Positions 34,147-42,988 of a stretch of DNA of 64,000 bases are shown piece by piece. Source of the stretch: WLMZ01 sp038227995 (GTDB lineage: Bacteria > Actinomycetota > Acidimicrobiia > Acidimicrobiales > Ilumatobacteraceae). The stretch spans positions 1 through 64,000 of the forward strand of contig JBBRPP010000014.1 of the NCBI GenBank assembly GCA_038227995.1, given 5' to 3'. Position numbers and translations under genes: made by a program. Positions within the stretch are counted from its first letter, which is position 1; every line of letters begins with the position of its first letter. The notes under the pieces are model-generated. The model was not told the origin of the DNA, did not search any database, and saw only the letters and a list, made by a program, of their open reading frames with translations.

Positions 34147-36282
34147 TCAGCGGCTGCCGAGGATCATCGGCTCGGTCGGCGCTGCCCAACCTTCCAGCGC
34201 CTCCGCGAGCGGCACCCGATCACGCTGCCCAGGGTGGATCACGACCGTGCTGTCGGCTGACGGGCCGACCGAGATCACCGGGCGGCTGGCGTCGGCCGGC
34301 GCATTGCGATCCACACCCAACTCGCCGATCTGCTTGCCGACACGGCCCGGCACACTTCCTTCGATCAGCAGCGGCACATGACTGTGCAGGGCGACTCGAA
34401 CACCCATCTCGACGGCGGCCTGGTCGGCGTTGGATCCGCTGCTGTGGACCCGTACCGCACCGAAATCACCCAACGTTCCGGTCACCGTGATCACATCTGA
34501 TCCCAGCGCGCAGACACGTTCGGTCAATCCGGCATCCGCCGCCGACAACACGACGGCACCCGGCGCCAACCGCTGTATCTCGGCGACGATGTCATCGGCT
34601 CTGTTCGCCGATGCTCTCGACACGATCTGACAGCTGAGGCCGGCGGCCTCGATCGTCTCACGCAACGTCTTCATCTCGCCCAGGTCGTCGGCGAAGCTGG
34701 CCAGACCGGCGCCCTGATCGGTGAAGCGGATCAGGGTGACCGATCCACTGGCGCGCCCGCCACCGTAGGCCGCGGCGATCTCGCTCATGGGAAGCGCATC
34801 CGCGACGGAGTCGACGACGACTGCGACGCGATCGGTCGCCGAGCTGATCCGCTTGCGGTCCGCTTCGGCGATGTCGCGGTGCAGCCACCGGTCGGGATAG
34901 ACGAGTTTGAGCAACGGCCCGGCCATCGCAGTGGTGACGATCGCCATGATGACGAGCATCGTGTAGAGCTTGTCGTCGATCACGCCGACGTCACGGCCGA
35001 CCTGCAGGATCACCAACTCCGCGAGACCGCGGGTGTTCATCATCGTGCCGACCGCCAACGATTGCCGCTTGGGGACCCCGGTGAGGCGTGCCGCCGTCGC
35101 CCCGCCGATGAACTTGCCGGCGACGGCGACGCCGATGATCGCAAGCGCGGGCAGGATGTCGCTGGTGGTGAGACCTTGCAGGTTCACGCTCTGGCCGGCG
35201 ATGACGAAGAAGACCGGCAGCAACAGCTGGACGCTGACACCCTCGAGCTTGTCGGCGATCGAGTGGAACAGGTTGGTCGCGTTGCGACGCGGAACGATGA
35301 CACCGAACAAGAACGCGCCGATCAGATCGTGCACGCCGATCTGGCTCGTGACATACGAGCTCAGCAGCAGGCCGGCGAGCAGGATCGAGAGCTGCTCGGG
35401 GCCGAGCTTGTTGCCATTCGCTCGATACGGCCGCAACACCAGCCGCTCCAGCAACGGCCGGATGACGAGAAACATCACAGCCACGAAAATGGCGAGCTTG
35501 ATGACAATTTCTATGACGTCGCCCGCGCCCCCACCACCAGCCACAGCTGTCGACAACGCAAGGAGCGTGAAGGCCATGATGTCGTCGATCGCCGCACACG
35601 CGATCAACAGCAGTCCGAGCGGGATGCGGAACATGTTCCTCTCGGCCAGGATGCGCGCGAGCACCGGGAACGCGGTGATGCTCATCGAGACGCCGATGAA
35701 CATCGCGAACGGCGAGAACGGCGTCTGCTTGCCCTTCTCTACCTTGGGTTTGTCCTTGTGGTCGTTGACGGCTTTGACGATTGCCTTCTCGCGTGCCGAG
35801 ATCTTCTGCGTCACCTCGGGAGACGAGCATGTGCTCACCGTGGACTGGCCCGCATCGACTTCGACCGCGACGCACTTGTGGTCCTGGTACAGGAAGTGTC
35901 CGAGCAGGCCGAAGCCCAATGCGAAGGGAAGCGCGATCGATGTCAGCGACACGACAAGCGCGCGCTTTCCCGATTTGCGGATGACATCGAGATCGACTTC
36001 CATCCCGACGATGAACATGAACAGCACCAGACCGAGCTCGGCAACGATCTTGAAGATGGGCACGTCGCCCGCGCCGAAAAGGTAGTTCTGCAAACTCGGC
36101 GAAACCTTGCCCAACAGACTGGGGCCCAGCGCGATGCCGACCAGGATCTCCCCGATCACCACCGGCTGCTTGATCGCACGGAAGAGGATGCCCACCAACC
36201 GGCCGCAGATGAGCACGACCACGAGGCACAGCAAAAGCGCCAGGAAGTGCAATTCGAAGGCAGAATGTTCAACAGCGAACAC
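34147..36282 (-). CDS. CPA2-type cation:proton antiporter
   Basis: This 711-residue protein has a Na+/H+ exchanger domain of about 12 helices (1-435) with the conserved paired aspartates Asp233-Asp234, and then a cytosolic region (about 440-711) resembling two universal-stress-protein-like halves. An insert at 133-188 between helices is charged and carries two cysteines (137 and 152), which is not usual for the family. The start is GTG 36282, preceded by ctggag. It probably exchanges Na+ or K+ for protons. It points toward the FHA protein gene and follows the Hsp70-FHA pair on the same strand. Confidence 0.92.
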   Translation of the reverse strand: MFAVEHSAFELHFLALLLCLVVVLICGRLVGILFRAIKQPVVIGEILVGIALGPSLLGKVSPSLQNYLFGAGDVPIFKIVAELGLVLFMFIVGMEVDLDVIRKSGKRALVVSLTSIALPFALGFGLLGHFLYQDHKCVAVEVDAGQSTVSTCSSPEVTQKISAREKAIVKAVNDHKDKPKVEKGKQTPFSPFAMFIGVSMSITAFPVLARILAERNMFRIPLGLLLIACAAIDDIMAFTLLALSTAVAGGGGAGDVIEIVIKLAIFVAVMFLVIRPLLERLVLRPYRANGNKLGPEQLSILLAGLLLSSYVTSQIGVHDLIGAFLFGVIVPRRNATNLFHSIADKLEGVSVQLLLPVFFVIAGQSVNLQGLTTSDILPALAIIGVAVAGKFIGGATAARLTGVPKRQSLAVGTMMNTRGLAELVILQVGRDVGVIDDKLYTMLVIMAIVTTAMAGPLLKLVYPDRWLHRDIAEADRKRISSATDRVAVVVDSVADALPMSEIAAAYGGGRASGSVTLIRFTDQGAGLASFADDLGEMKTLRETIEAAGLSCQIVSRASANRADDIVAEIQRLAPGAVVLSAADAGLTERVCALGSDVITVTGTLGDFGAVRVHSSGSNADQAAVEMGVRVALHSHVPLLIEGSVPGRVGKQIGELGVDRNAPADASRPVISVGPSADSTVVIHPGQRDRVPLAEALEGWAAPTEPMILGSR

Positions 36283-36312
36283 GGGAACTCCAGGTTGTCT
36301 CGAGGTCGTTGG

Positions 36313-36627
36313 TCAAGCGTCTTGCGGATGCGGTTCGACGACCCGACATGTCGCCCTCCCGATTCGTATCACATCACCGGAGGCCAGTCGCGCAGGACCG
36401 ACGAGCAGCTCGTCGTTGAGATACGTGCCGTTCTTGGTTGCGAGATCGGCGATCATCCACCCGTCGAATTCAACGGGGCTCAGGCGGGCGTGCATGCGCG
36501 ACACTTCCCGGTCGTCGACGACGACGTCGCAGCGCAGATCGCGTCCGATCACCGCTTCGTCGACGATGCCGACGAGGGCCGAGGCGTCAGCCGACGACTG
36601 GATCTGGAGCCAGAGCTCGGTGCTCAC
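36313..36627 (-). CDS. Small FHA-domain protein
   Basis: This 104-residue protein is a single FHA domain: GRD near residue 28, SRMHARL at 43-49 and KNGTYLND near 65-72. FHA domains bind phosphothreonine peptides. It starts inside the stop of the Hsp70 gene (4-bp ATGA overlap), so the two are made together. It could link the membrane Hsp70 to kinase signalling from the facing cluster. Confidence 0.92.
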   Translation of the reverse strand: MSTELWLQIQSSADASALVGIVDEAVIGRDLRCDVVVDDREVSRMHARLSPVEFDGWMIADLATKNGTYLNDELLVGPARLASGDVIRIGRATCRVVEPHPQDA

Positions 36628-38663
36628 AGTTCACTCTTGGCTCGGTCGAAGGCAAGCTTCGTCAACATGACATAGTCGTCGACGACCTTCGAGAAATCGC
36701 CGTTGATGATGTAGGAGTTGGTCTGTACCTTCACGAGTCCGAACTGCTTCTCGATGATGAGCCCGGTGAAGAGAACCGTGTCCGGTCCCCCTGTCTTGCG
36801 GCCGATGTACTTGATCGCGATGACGCCCGATCCAAGCGGTTTGGCGATGGCGGACGCATCGCTGATCGTGTACGTGACGGCCACACCGCCCACGTGACCG
36901 TCGGTCTTCTGACAGTTCTCACCGATCGCCGTGTCCTGTTGGAAGGCGCTGGAGGCTGACGCCTCGTCCTTGTACGCGGCGATGTCCTCGTCGAAGCCCG
37001 ACGCCGAATCCTTGGTCGACACCGCGAACGACTTCTCGCCCTCACGGATCGGCACGGCCAACTCGAACTGCGGGCAGAACGGGTCGCCATCGCTCGTCAA
37101 CTTCTGCTCGTTCCAGTCATTCGACAGTGTCGACCGAACGAGTCGGATCGGAAGGAGCGCGCCAGCGAGGGCCGGGCGTGAGGGCAATCCTTTGGCAGAC
37201 TTGTCGCCGCGAGCGACCAGGAACACCACGGCGCCGGCGACGACCAACAGCACGGTACCCAGGACGATCATCAGCTTCTTGCGGCTCGACGTGGCAGGGA
37301 CGGATGCCGTGAAGGCCGGAGCAGGCACCGGCGCGATCGCGGGCGGAGGCGCCGGACGCGGTGCCGGAGGCACGGACCTGGTTGGCGCCGGAGGCATCGA
37401 ACTGGTTGGAGCCGGAGGCAGCGAAACGGGCAGCGAGGCGATCGACGGCGCGACGGGTGGCTGGGAGACGGGCGGGGCGAGCCGGATTCCCTGAGGCGCC
37501 GTACCGGGCGCGGCTTCCTGCGTGCTACCGCGGCCGGCGATCGGTGTCGGAGACAGCGATGATCGAACAGCGCGTGCGGCCCCGGCGGCGACGGCTGTCT
37601 TGGGGTCCCCACGGCGGATGACCGGAACGGTGGGAAACGCATCCTTCACCAAGCGCTCGACGATCGGCGATCGACTCGATCCACCGACCAGCGAGATACC
37701 GGCGAGCTCCTCGGCCTGCAGACCAGCTTCCATCACGCAACGATCGAGCAGCACCACGGTCTCGGCAACGTACGGCTGCACGAGGTCCTCGAACTCGGTT
37801 CGCGTCAGGCGGATCTGCTGCAGACCGGTGGGCAGCGGCACGATCAGATCGGCGTACGGATTGCCCGACAGCGTCTCTTTGGCCTTGCGCGCTTCGTTGC
37901 GCAATGTGGCACCGACCTGCTGCCACAGCGGCTCGTCACCGATCTGGATCGCCTCCCACGCGTCGGGTGGAAGTTGTTCGCCGAGGTGGTTCGAGATGAT
38001 CTCGTCGAACAGCTCGCCGCCGATGTTCTGGTCGCCGCTCGGGCGACCGACGATGTTGAAGCCACCACCGCTCGATGTCACGACTGCGGTGTCGAACGTG
38101 CCGCCCCCAAGGTCGTACACCGCGACGTGCGCGCCGTTGGCCACGCCGACCTCGCTGGCAAAGGACAGTGCCGCCGCAACCGGTTCCGGGACGAGCGCTG
38201 GGTTGACGAGCTCGGCCTTCGCGGCGGCCTCGAGCAGACGATTGAGGCGCGGCCGGTTCCACGTCGCGGGATGAGTGAGTCGCACCTCGCTGGGGGGCTC
38301 GCCCATCTGGCGAACCGACTCGACGTACACATTGCGCAACAGAGCGGCGACGAGGTTCACGACTTGATACGGCCGACCGTCGAGCACCACGGGAGCCTGG
38401 TCGCCGAGCCGGTTCTTCAGCGCCCGAAGCGTGCTGCCGGGATGCGTCCCCGAGAGGTCATCCGCAGTGCGGCCGACGAGCACGGCGCCACCGGTGTCGA
38501 TCATCACGACAGACGGCATCCGGCGTTCGCCCGCGACCTCGATCACCTCTGGAGGACGATCGCCGATCTTGGACGCGGCGACCGTGTAACTGGTGCCGAA
38601 ATCAATCGCAAGAATCCACGCGGGCAATGGATCGGGCCTTTCCGGACGAGGTCGCCCAACCAT
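36624..38663 (-). CDS. Membrane-anchored Hsp70-family protein
   Basis: This 679-residue protein has a DnaK-like ATPase domain (about 16-370) with phosphate motifs DFGTSYTV at 21-28 and DLGGGTFD at 184-191 and the adenosine motif VGGSSRSP at 326-333. In place of a substrate-binding domain it has a Pro-rich linker with repeated PPAPT units (about 400-445), one transmembrane helix (463-484) and an extracytoplasmic domain of about 190 residues. The layout is that of an ATP-dependent or ATP-sensing receptor rather than a chaperone. It overlaps the FHA gene by 4 bp. The domain outside the membrane is not recognised. Confidence 0.9.
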   Translation of the reverse strand: MVGRPRPERPDPLPAWILAIDFGTSYTVAASKIGDRPPEVIEVAGERRMPSVVMIDTGGAVLVGRTADDLSGTHPGSTLRALKNRLGDQAPVVLDGRPYQVVNLVAALLRNVYVESVRQMGEPPSEVRLTHPATWNRPRLNRLLEAAAKAELVNPALVPEPVAAALSFASEVGVANGAHVAVYDLGGGTFDTAVVTSSGGGFNIVGRPSGDQNIGGELFDEIISNHLGEQLPPDAWEAIQIGDEPLWQQVGATLRNEARKAKETLSGNPYADLIVPLPTGLQQIRLTRTEFEDLVQPYVAETVVLLDRCVMEAGLQAEELAGISLVGGSSRSPIVERLVKDAFPTVPVIRRGDPKTAVAAGAARAVRSSLSPTPIAGRGSTQEAAPGTAPQGIRLAPPVSQPPVAPSIASLPVSLPPAPTSSMPPAPTRSVPPAPRPAPPPAIAPVPAPAFTASVPATSSRKKLMIVLGTVLLVVAGAVVFLVARGDKSAKGLPSRPALAGALLPIRLVRSTLSNDWNEQKLTSDGDPFCPQFELAVPIREGEKSFAVSTKDSASGFDEDIAAYKDEASASSAFQQDTAIGENCQKTDGHVGGVAVTYTISDASAIAKPLGSGVIAIKYIGRKTGGPDTVLFTGLIIEKQFGLVKVQTNSYIINGDFSKVVDDYVMLTKLAFDRAKSEL
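37378..37425 (-). repeat. Two 24-bp repeats coding the Hsp70 linker
   Basis: Two adjacent 24-bp units differing at two positions encode SxPPAPT-type segments of the proline-rich linker before the transmembrane helix. Confidence 0.7.
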
Positions 38664-38699
38664 AGCGCACGCCCTCTGCAGCGAGCCCGAGCGTCGACG

Positions 38700-39965
38700 T
38701 CAGCTCTCCGCCAGCTCCAAGATCGTGTGCAGCAAGACGTTCGCCCCCGCCTCGATGTCGGCCGGCGTCGTGAACTCGGCGATGTTGTGCGACAGGCCGT
38801 CGACAGACGGAACGAAGATCATCGAGGTCGGACACACTCGGGCGAGCATCTGTGCATCATGCCCGGCACCCGATGGCATGCGCATCGTGGTCGACCCGAG
38901 TTGGCCGGCAACGCGCTCGACCCGATCGATCATCGCCTCAGAAAACGACACGGGCTCGAAACGCGCGAGGGTCTTGCGGACGAGCGTGCACCCGTTGCTC
39001 GCACATACATCGGCGGCAAACACAGCCATGTGGTCCTCCATGCGCTGCAACGCTTCCTCGTCGGTGTTGCGCACGTCGAGCGTGAACGTGACCGATTGGG
39101 CGACGACGTTGACGAGATCGGGGAACAGCTCGATTCGGCCGACGGTTGCGACCCCCATCATCTCGTTCGCCACCCGACGCGCCTCGAGCACGATCGCCGC
39201 CAACGGCACCGTCGGATCCCGGCGCAGATGCATCGGTGTCGTGCCGGCGTGCGCTGATCGACCCGCGATCGTGAACTCCGTCCACGAAATACCCTGCACT
39301 CCGGTGACGACCCCGATGGTGACGCCGGCGTCCTCGAGGACCGGACCCTGTTCGATGTGCAACTCGACGAACGCTGCTGGTGCCGCCGCGGCCGGACACG
39401 GCGTCGGTCCGGCGTAGCCGATACGGGCCAGTTCGTCGCCGAGCCGCGCGCCGTCGTCCGCGGCACGAGCGTCGAGCGCATCCTCCAGACCGAGGCCCCC
39501 GACGTACACGAGGCTGCCCAGCATGTCGGGCGCGAACCGGGCACCTTCCTCGTCCGTGAAGAAGCCGACCTGGATCGCTCGGCGCGTTGTCCGCCCCGCT
39601 TGCGCAAGTGTCTCGATCACCTCGAGCCCGGCGAGCACCCCGAGGTTGCCGTCGAATCGTCCGCCGGTGCGCACCGTGTCGATGTGCGATCCGGTCATGA
39701 CCGGATCCGCGGCAGGGTCGGTGCCTGCTCGGGTACCGATCACATTGCCGATCGCATCGATCGTCACGGCCAGACCCAGATCGCGCATCCATGTCGTCAC
39801 GAGATCGCGCCCGTCGCGATCGGCATCGGTGAGCGCCAAACGAGCATTGCCATGTTCGCCGTTCGGTCCGTGCACCGCGCCGATCTCACCCAGCTCGGTG
39901 AGCCGCCGCCAGAGCCGGTCGGTATCGATCCGAAGCGGGTCGTTCATCCGCGGCAGCTCGCTCAT
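38700..39965 (-). CDS. M20 Zn-dependent amidohydrolase (N-carbamoyl amino acid/allantoate type)
   Basis: This 421-residue peptidase-family M20 enzyme of the hydantoinase/carbamoylase group shows GSHIDTVRTGGRFDG (metal-binding His and Asp), TDEEGARF (catalytic Glu pair), ELHIEQGP, the dimerisation motif AGRSAHAGTTPM and the late metal histidine in SHNIAEFT. The likely reaction is hydrolysis of an N-carbamoyl-L-amino acid, allantoate or ureidoglycolate. It overlaps the upstream creatininase-family gene by 4 bp and lies a few kilobases from a xanthine-dehydrogenase-type operon, which favours a nitrogen-salvage role. Confidence 0.9.
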   Translation of the reverse strand: MSELPRMNDPLRIDTDRLWRRLTELGEIGAVHGPNGEHGNARLALTDADRDGRDLVTTWMRDLGLAVTIDAIGNVIGTRAGTDPAADPVMTGSHIDTVRTGGRFDGNLGVLAGLEVIETLAQAGRTTRRAIQVGFFTDEEGARFAPDMLGSLVYVGGLGLEDALDARAADDGARLGDELARIGYAGPTPCPAAAAPAAFVELHIEQGPVLEDAGVTIGVVTGVQGISWTEFTIAGRSAHAGTTPMHLRRDPTVPLAAIVLEARRVANEMMGVATVGRIELFPDLVNVVAQSVTFTLDVRNTDEEALQRMEDHMAVFAADVCASNGCTLVRKTLARFEPVSFSEAMIDRVERVAGQLGSTTMRMPSGAGHDAQMLARVCPTSMIFVPSVDGLSHNIAEFTTPADIEAGANVLLHTILELAES

Positions 39966-40753
39966 TTGCCGAAGTTGAACGTGCTGATCTCGCGGAGCGC
40001 TTCGCAGAACGCGGTCACCGAACCTTCGAACAACTGCTTGCCGAGCTCGGCCGAGGCGACCGTCGGGTCACCGATGTAGCCGTCGTCGTTGAAGTCGTTC
40101 GACAGCCAGCCGAAGCTGACCTGCCCACCGAACTTGACGTACCGGTTGCCGATCATCCCTTCGGGGATACGCCGCTCGGCCTTGCTCATGTCGCACAGAT
40201 GCGGCGCGAGGTGCAGCATGACGCTCGTCTCGTCGGTGCCGCCGTGCACACCCATCCCGTGTTCGCCGGCCGCGGATGTGCCGCCCTGATCGGCGGGAAC
40301 GCCTGGGTGGGTGAGGAACGTCATCAGCCCGTGCTTCAATCGCAACTCGCGGTTGGCCGTGCCGACCAACGTGCTGTTGCCACCATGACCGTTGAGGAAG
40401 ACCAGCCGTCGCGCCGGCGTCTTGGCGATGCACTGGCCGATGTCGTCCAGCACCGCGAGCAACGTCGATGCCGAGAGCCAGATCGTGCCCGACGACCACG
40501 CATGCTCGTTCGACTTGGTGAACGCCAGCGGAGGCAACAACCATGCGTCGACTTCGTCACCGACTTCGGCCACCGCGGCTTCGGCCACGGACTCGGCGAT
40601 CAGCAGATCGGTGACGAGCGGAAGATGTGGTCCGTGTTGCTCGATCGCACCGAGCGGCTGGATGATCAGCGAACGTGCGGTCAATCGTCGATCGACTTCG
40701 GGGCCGGAGAGGTCTGCCAGATGTCGGATGCGCTGAGTCGACGAGACGGTCAC
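39962..40753 (-). CDS. Creatininase family protein
   Basis: This 263-residue metal-dependent amidohydrolase of the creatininase fold carries GAIEQHGPHLPLVTD (metal Glu and His), the FLNGHGGN motif and the EHGMGVHGGTDETS motif with the second metal site. Known members open creatinine, trim mycofactocin (MftE) or hydrolyse formamidopyrimidines. No mycofactocin genes are seen here. The start is GTG 40753, with a -10 box 6 nt upstream. It is cotranscribed with the M20 gene (ATGA overlap). Confidence 0.9.
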   Translation of the reverse strand: MTVSSTQRIRHLADLSGPEVDRRLTARSLIIQPLGAIEQHGPHLPLVTDLLIAESVAEAAVAEVGDEVDAWLLPPLAFTKSNEHAWSSGTIWLSASTLLAVLDDIGQCIAKTPARRLVFLNGHGGNSTLVGTANRELRLKHGLMTFLTHPGVPADQGGTSAAGEHGMGVHGGTDETSVMLHLAPHLCDMSKAERRIPEGMIGNRYVKFGGQVSFGWLSNDFNDDGYIGDPTVASAELGKQLFEGSVTAFCEALREISTFNFGK

Positions 40754-40759
40754 GGCTTC

Positions 40760-40765
40760 ACGCTA
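40760..40765 (-). promoter_or_regulatory. Candidate -10 box, creatininase-M20 operon
   Basis: TAGCGT on the minus strand ends 6 nt before the GTG at 40753. Confidence 0.5.
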
Positions 40766-40787
40766 GCGCTACGGCCAGAATGGGCAT

Positions 40788-42440
40788 GTGCCTACCGAGA
40801 GCGACGAGACGAGTGTCCCCACCAATGTGTCGACGGCCGTGCCGGCGACTGTTCCTGCGGCTGGGCCTTCTGGCGGCGTCACCGATGTCGATGCGATCGT
40901 CGTCGGTGCGGGCCACAACGGACTGGTGACCGCCGCGTACCTCGCCAAGGCCGGGCTGCGGACGGTGTTGATCGAGGCACGCGCTGCCGTCGGGGGCACC
41001 GCCGGCAGTGAGGCGTTCGGAGGTGCAACGGTCAACATCTGCAACTGCGACCACCTCACGTTCCGCACGACACCGGTCATCAGCGAACTCGGCCTCGAAG
41101 CCCACGGCCTGCGCTACCTCGAGGTCGAGCCGTCACAGATCAATGCGACGTGGGACGACCAGCGCCCCTGGCCGAGCTTCCACGACATCGACCGCACCAT
41201 CGACGCGCTGAACCTGCTCCATCCGGCTGAGGTCGAGGGCTATCGCCGCTACCTGAAGGCTGCGCTTCCGGCGGTCCGGCTCGTCTTGGATGCCGCCAAC
41301 GAACCACCGACGATCGGCGGCCTCACCCGCAAGGCGCTGTCCAAGCGGATGCACGGCGTGTCGACGATGCTCGGCTGGAGCCGCCGCAGCGCGGCCGACG
41401 TGATGCGCGGTTACTTCCACACGGAAGCACTGCGTGCCCCGGCGTTGGCGGTGGGCCCGATGGTGTGGGGCATCTCCCCCGAGTTCTCCAACAGCGGACT
41501 GGGCGCGCTCACGTACGCGATGCGCCACGTCGCGCGCGTCGGTCGTCCGATCGGGGGCAGCGGCGCTGTCCCGAACGCGATCCTGGCGGCGTTCAAGGGA
41601 TTCGGTGGCCAGCTGCGTCTGTCGTCGCCGGTGTCGTCGATCCTGTGCGACAACAGTGGGGTGATCGGTGTCTCGTTGGCATCCGGTGAGGAGATCCGGT
41701 CGCGTATCGTCGTGTCGGCGTGCGACCCGCAGCGCACCTTTGTCGAATGGCTCAAGAACCCCCCACCGCAGGCTGACGACCTCATCGCCCGCTGGCGCAC
41801 CGTCCCGCATGTTCAGGGCTACGAATCGAAGGTCGACGCCGTGACGACGGAGATACCTCGACTGCGCTCGACCGAGACGCCGCTGTTCGCCCGTCTCGGC
41901 ATCGACCCCACCGGCTGCACCACGGCCATCGCGCCGTCACTGGCCGAGATGGACCGCGGCTACGACCTGATGGGGTCCGGCAGGATCCTCGAACATCCCG
42001 GTCTGCTCGTCAACGTGCCGTCCGTGCTCGACGCAACGATGTCGTCGTTCGGCGAGCACGTCCTCAGCCTGGAAGCCATCTACACGCCCTACAACTTCAC
42101 CGGCGGCTGGGGCGAGAGCCACGAGGCACAACGCTGGTTGCGCGAGTTCGCATCATTGGTACAGCCGGGTTTCCTCGACTCGATCAAGGTCTGGCGGGTG
42201 ATGACCCCGACGGTCTACGAGAGCGAGTTCAACCTTCCGTCCGGTCATGCCACGAGCTTCGCCGGTGGTCCACTGGCGGCAATGAGAAATCGCAACCCCG
42301 AGCTGACCCGCTACGAGACGGCGGTGCCGGGTCTCTACCTCACCGGCGCGGCGACGTTCCCCGGAGCCGGGGTGTGGGGCGCGAGCGGGCGCAACGCGGC
42401 CACGGTCGTCCTCGAACGATTCGGCGCTGCCGCGGCCTGA
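40788..42440 (+). CDS. Phytoene-desaturase-like FAD oxidoreductase
   Basis: This 550-residue flavoprotein has an FAD-binding beta-alpha-beta motif VDAIVVGAGHNGLVTAAYLAKAG (about 33-55), the GGTAGSE continuation and the C-terminal FAD motif PGLYLTGAATFPGAGVWGASGRNAA. It is related to CrtI-type desaturases and the broader NAD(P)/FAD amine-oxidase-like group, but no carotenoid genes are present, so the substrate is open. The GTG at 40788 gives a 30-residue low-complexity N-terminus before the fold. It is convergent with the phosphoribosyltransferase gene. Confidence 0.88.
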   Translation: MPTESDETSVPTNVSTAVPATVPAAGPSGGVTDVDAIVVGAGHNGLVTAAYLAKAGLRTVLIEARAAVGGTAGSEAFGGATVNICNCDHLTFRTTPVISELGLEAHGLRYLEVEPSQINATWDDQRPWPSFHDIDRTIDALNLLHPAEVEGYRRYLKAALPAVRLVLDAANEPPTIGGLTRKALSKRMHGVSTMLGWSRRSAADVMRGYFHTEALRAPALAVGPMVWGISPEFSNSGLGALTYAMRHVARVGRPIGGSGAVPNAILAAFKGFGGQLRLSSPVSSILCDNSGVIGVSLASGEEIRSRIVVSACDPQRTFVEWLKNPPPQADDLIARWRTVPHVQGYESKVDAVTTEIPRLRSTETPLFARLGIDPTGCTTAIAPSLAEMDRGYDLMGSGRILEHPGLLVNVPSVLDATMSSFGEHVLSLEAIYTPYNFTGGWGESHEAQRWLREFASLVQPGFLDSIKVWRVMTPTVYESEFNLPSGHATSFAGGPLAAMRNRNPELTRYETAVPGLYLTGAATFPGAGVWGASGRNAATVVLERFGAAAA

Positions 42441-42451
42441 ACCGATGTCGG

Positions 42452-42949
42452 TCAGGCGTCCTTGACGGCCCAGTCGCGGCGAGCGACAGGCGACTTGTCG
42501 CTCCACGGGAAGTTGATCCACTGGTCGGTGCGCTTCCAGACGTACTCGCACTGCACGACCGAGTGCGACTTCTCGTACAGCACCGCGCTGCGAACTTCGG
42601 CGACCTTGCCAGCGCAGAATTCCTGCACGCTGCGCAGGGTGTGACCCGTGTCGGCGACATCGTCGGCGATCAGGATGCGGGCATCGGAGACGTCGACGAA
42701 GTCAGGCGCCGGCGGCAGGATGCGGGGCACTTCGAGACGCTCGTCGACGCCCGTGTAGAACTCGACGTTCATCGTGTAGACGTTCTTCACCGACAACGCG
42801 TAGCCAAGCGCGCCGCCGATCAGCAAACCGCCGCGAGCAATCGACAGGATCATGTCGGGCTCGTAGCCGTCGTCGGCCACTGCCTGGGCCAACGCCCGCG
42901 AAGCCGTCCCGAACAGCTCCCATGTCAAGATTTCGCGTTCGGAAGACAC
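42452..42949 (-). CDS. Phosphoribosyltransferase (xanthine/guanine type)
   Basis: This 165-residue PRTase has the PRPP-binding motif ILIADDVADTGHTL (92-105, with the acidic pair Asp96-Asp97) and the ARGGLLIGGALG loop, as in Gpt-type purine salvage enzymes. It would join xanthine, guanine or hypoxanthine to PRPP. Start GTG 42949 has an aggag ribosome site about 11 nt upstream. It follows the xanthine-dehydrogenase-type operon by 39 bp, on the same strand, so salvage and oxidation of the same bases may be balanced here. Confidence 0.88.
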   Translation of the reverse strand: MSSEREILTWELFGTASRALAQAVADDGYEPDMILSIARGGLLIGGALGYALSVKNVYTMNVEFYTGVDERLEVPRILPPAPDFVDVSDARILIADDVADTGHTLRSVQEFCAGKVAEVRSAVLYEKSHSVVQCEYVWKRTDQWINFPWSDKSPVARRDWAVKDA

Positions 42950-42988
42950 CGCTGATTGCTCCTCTGGATGAGACGTGTGATTGCCCGA

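Noticed and set aside
34128..34156. 11-bp direct repeat ctcagcggctg at the 3' end of the antiporter gene
   Set aside because: It looks like a small local duplication around the stop codon. It does not change the protein and shows no sign of regulation.
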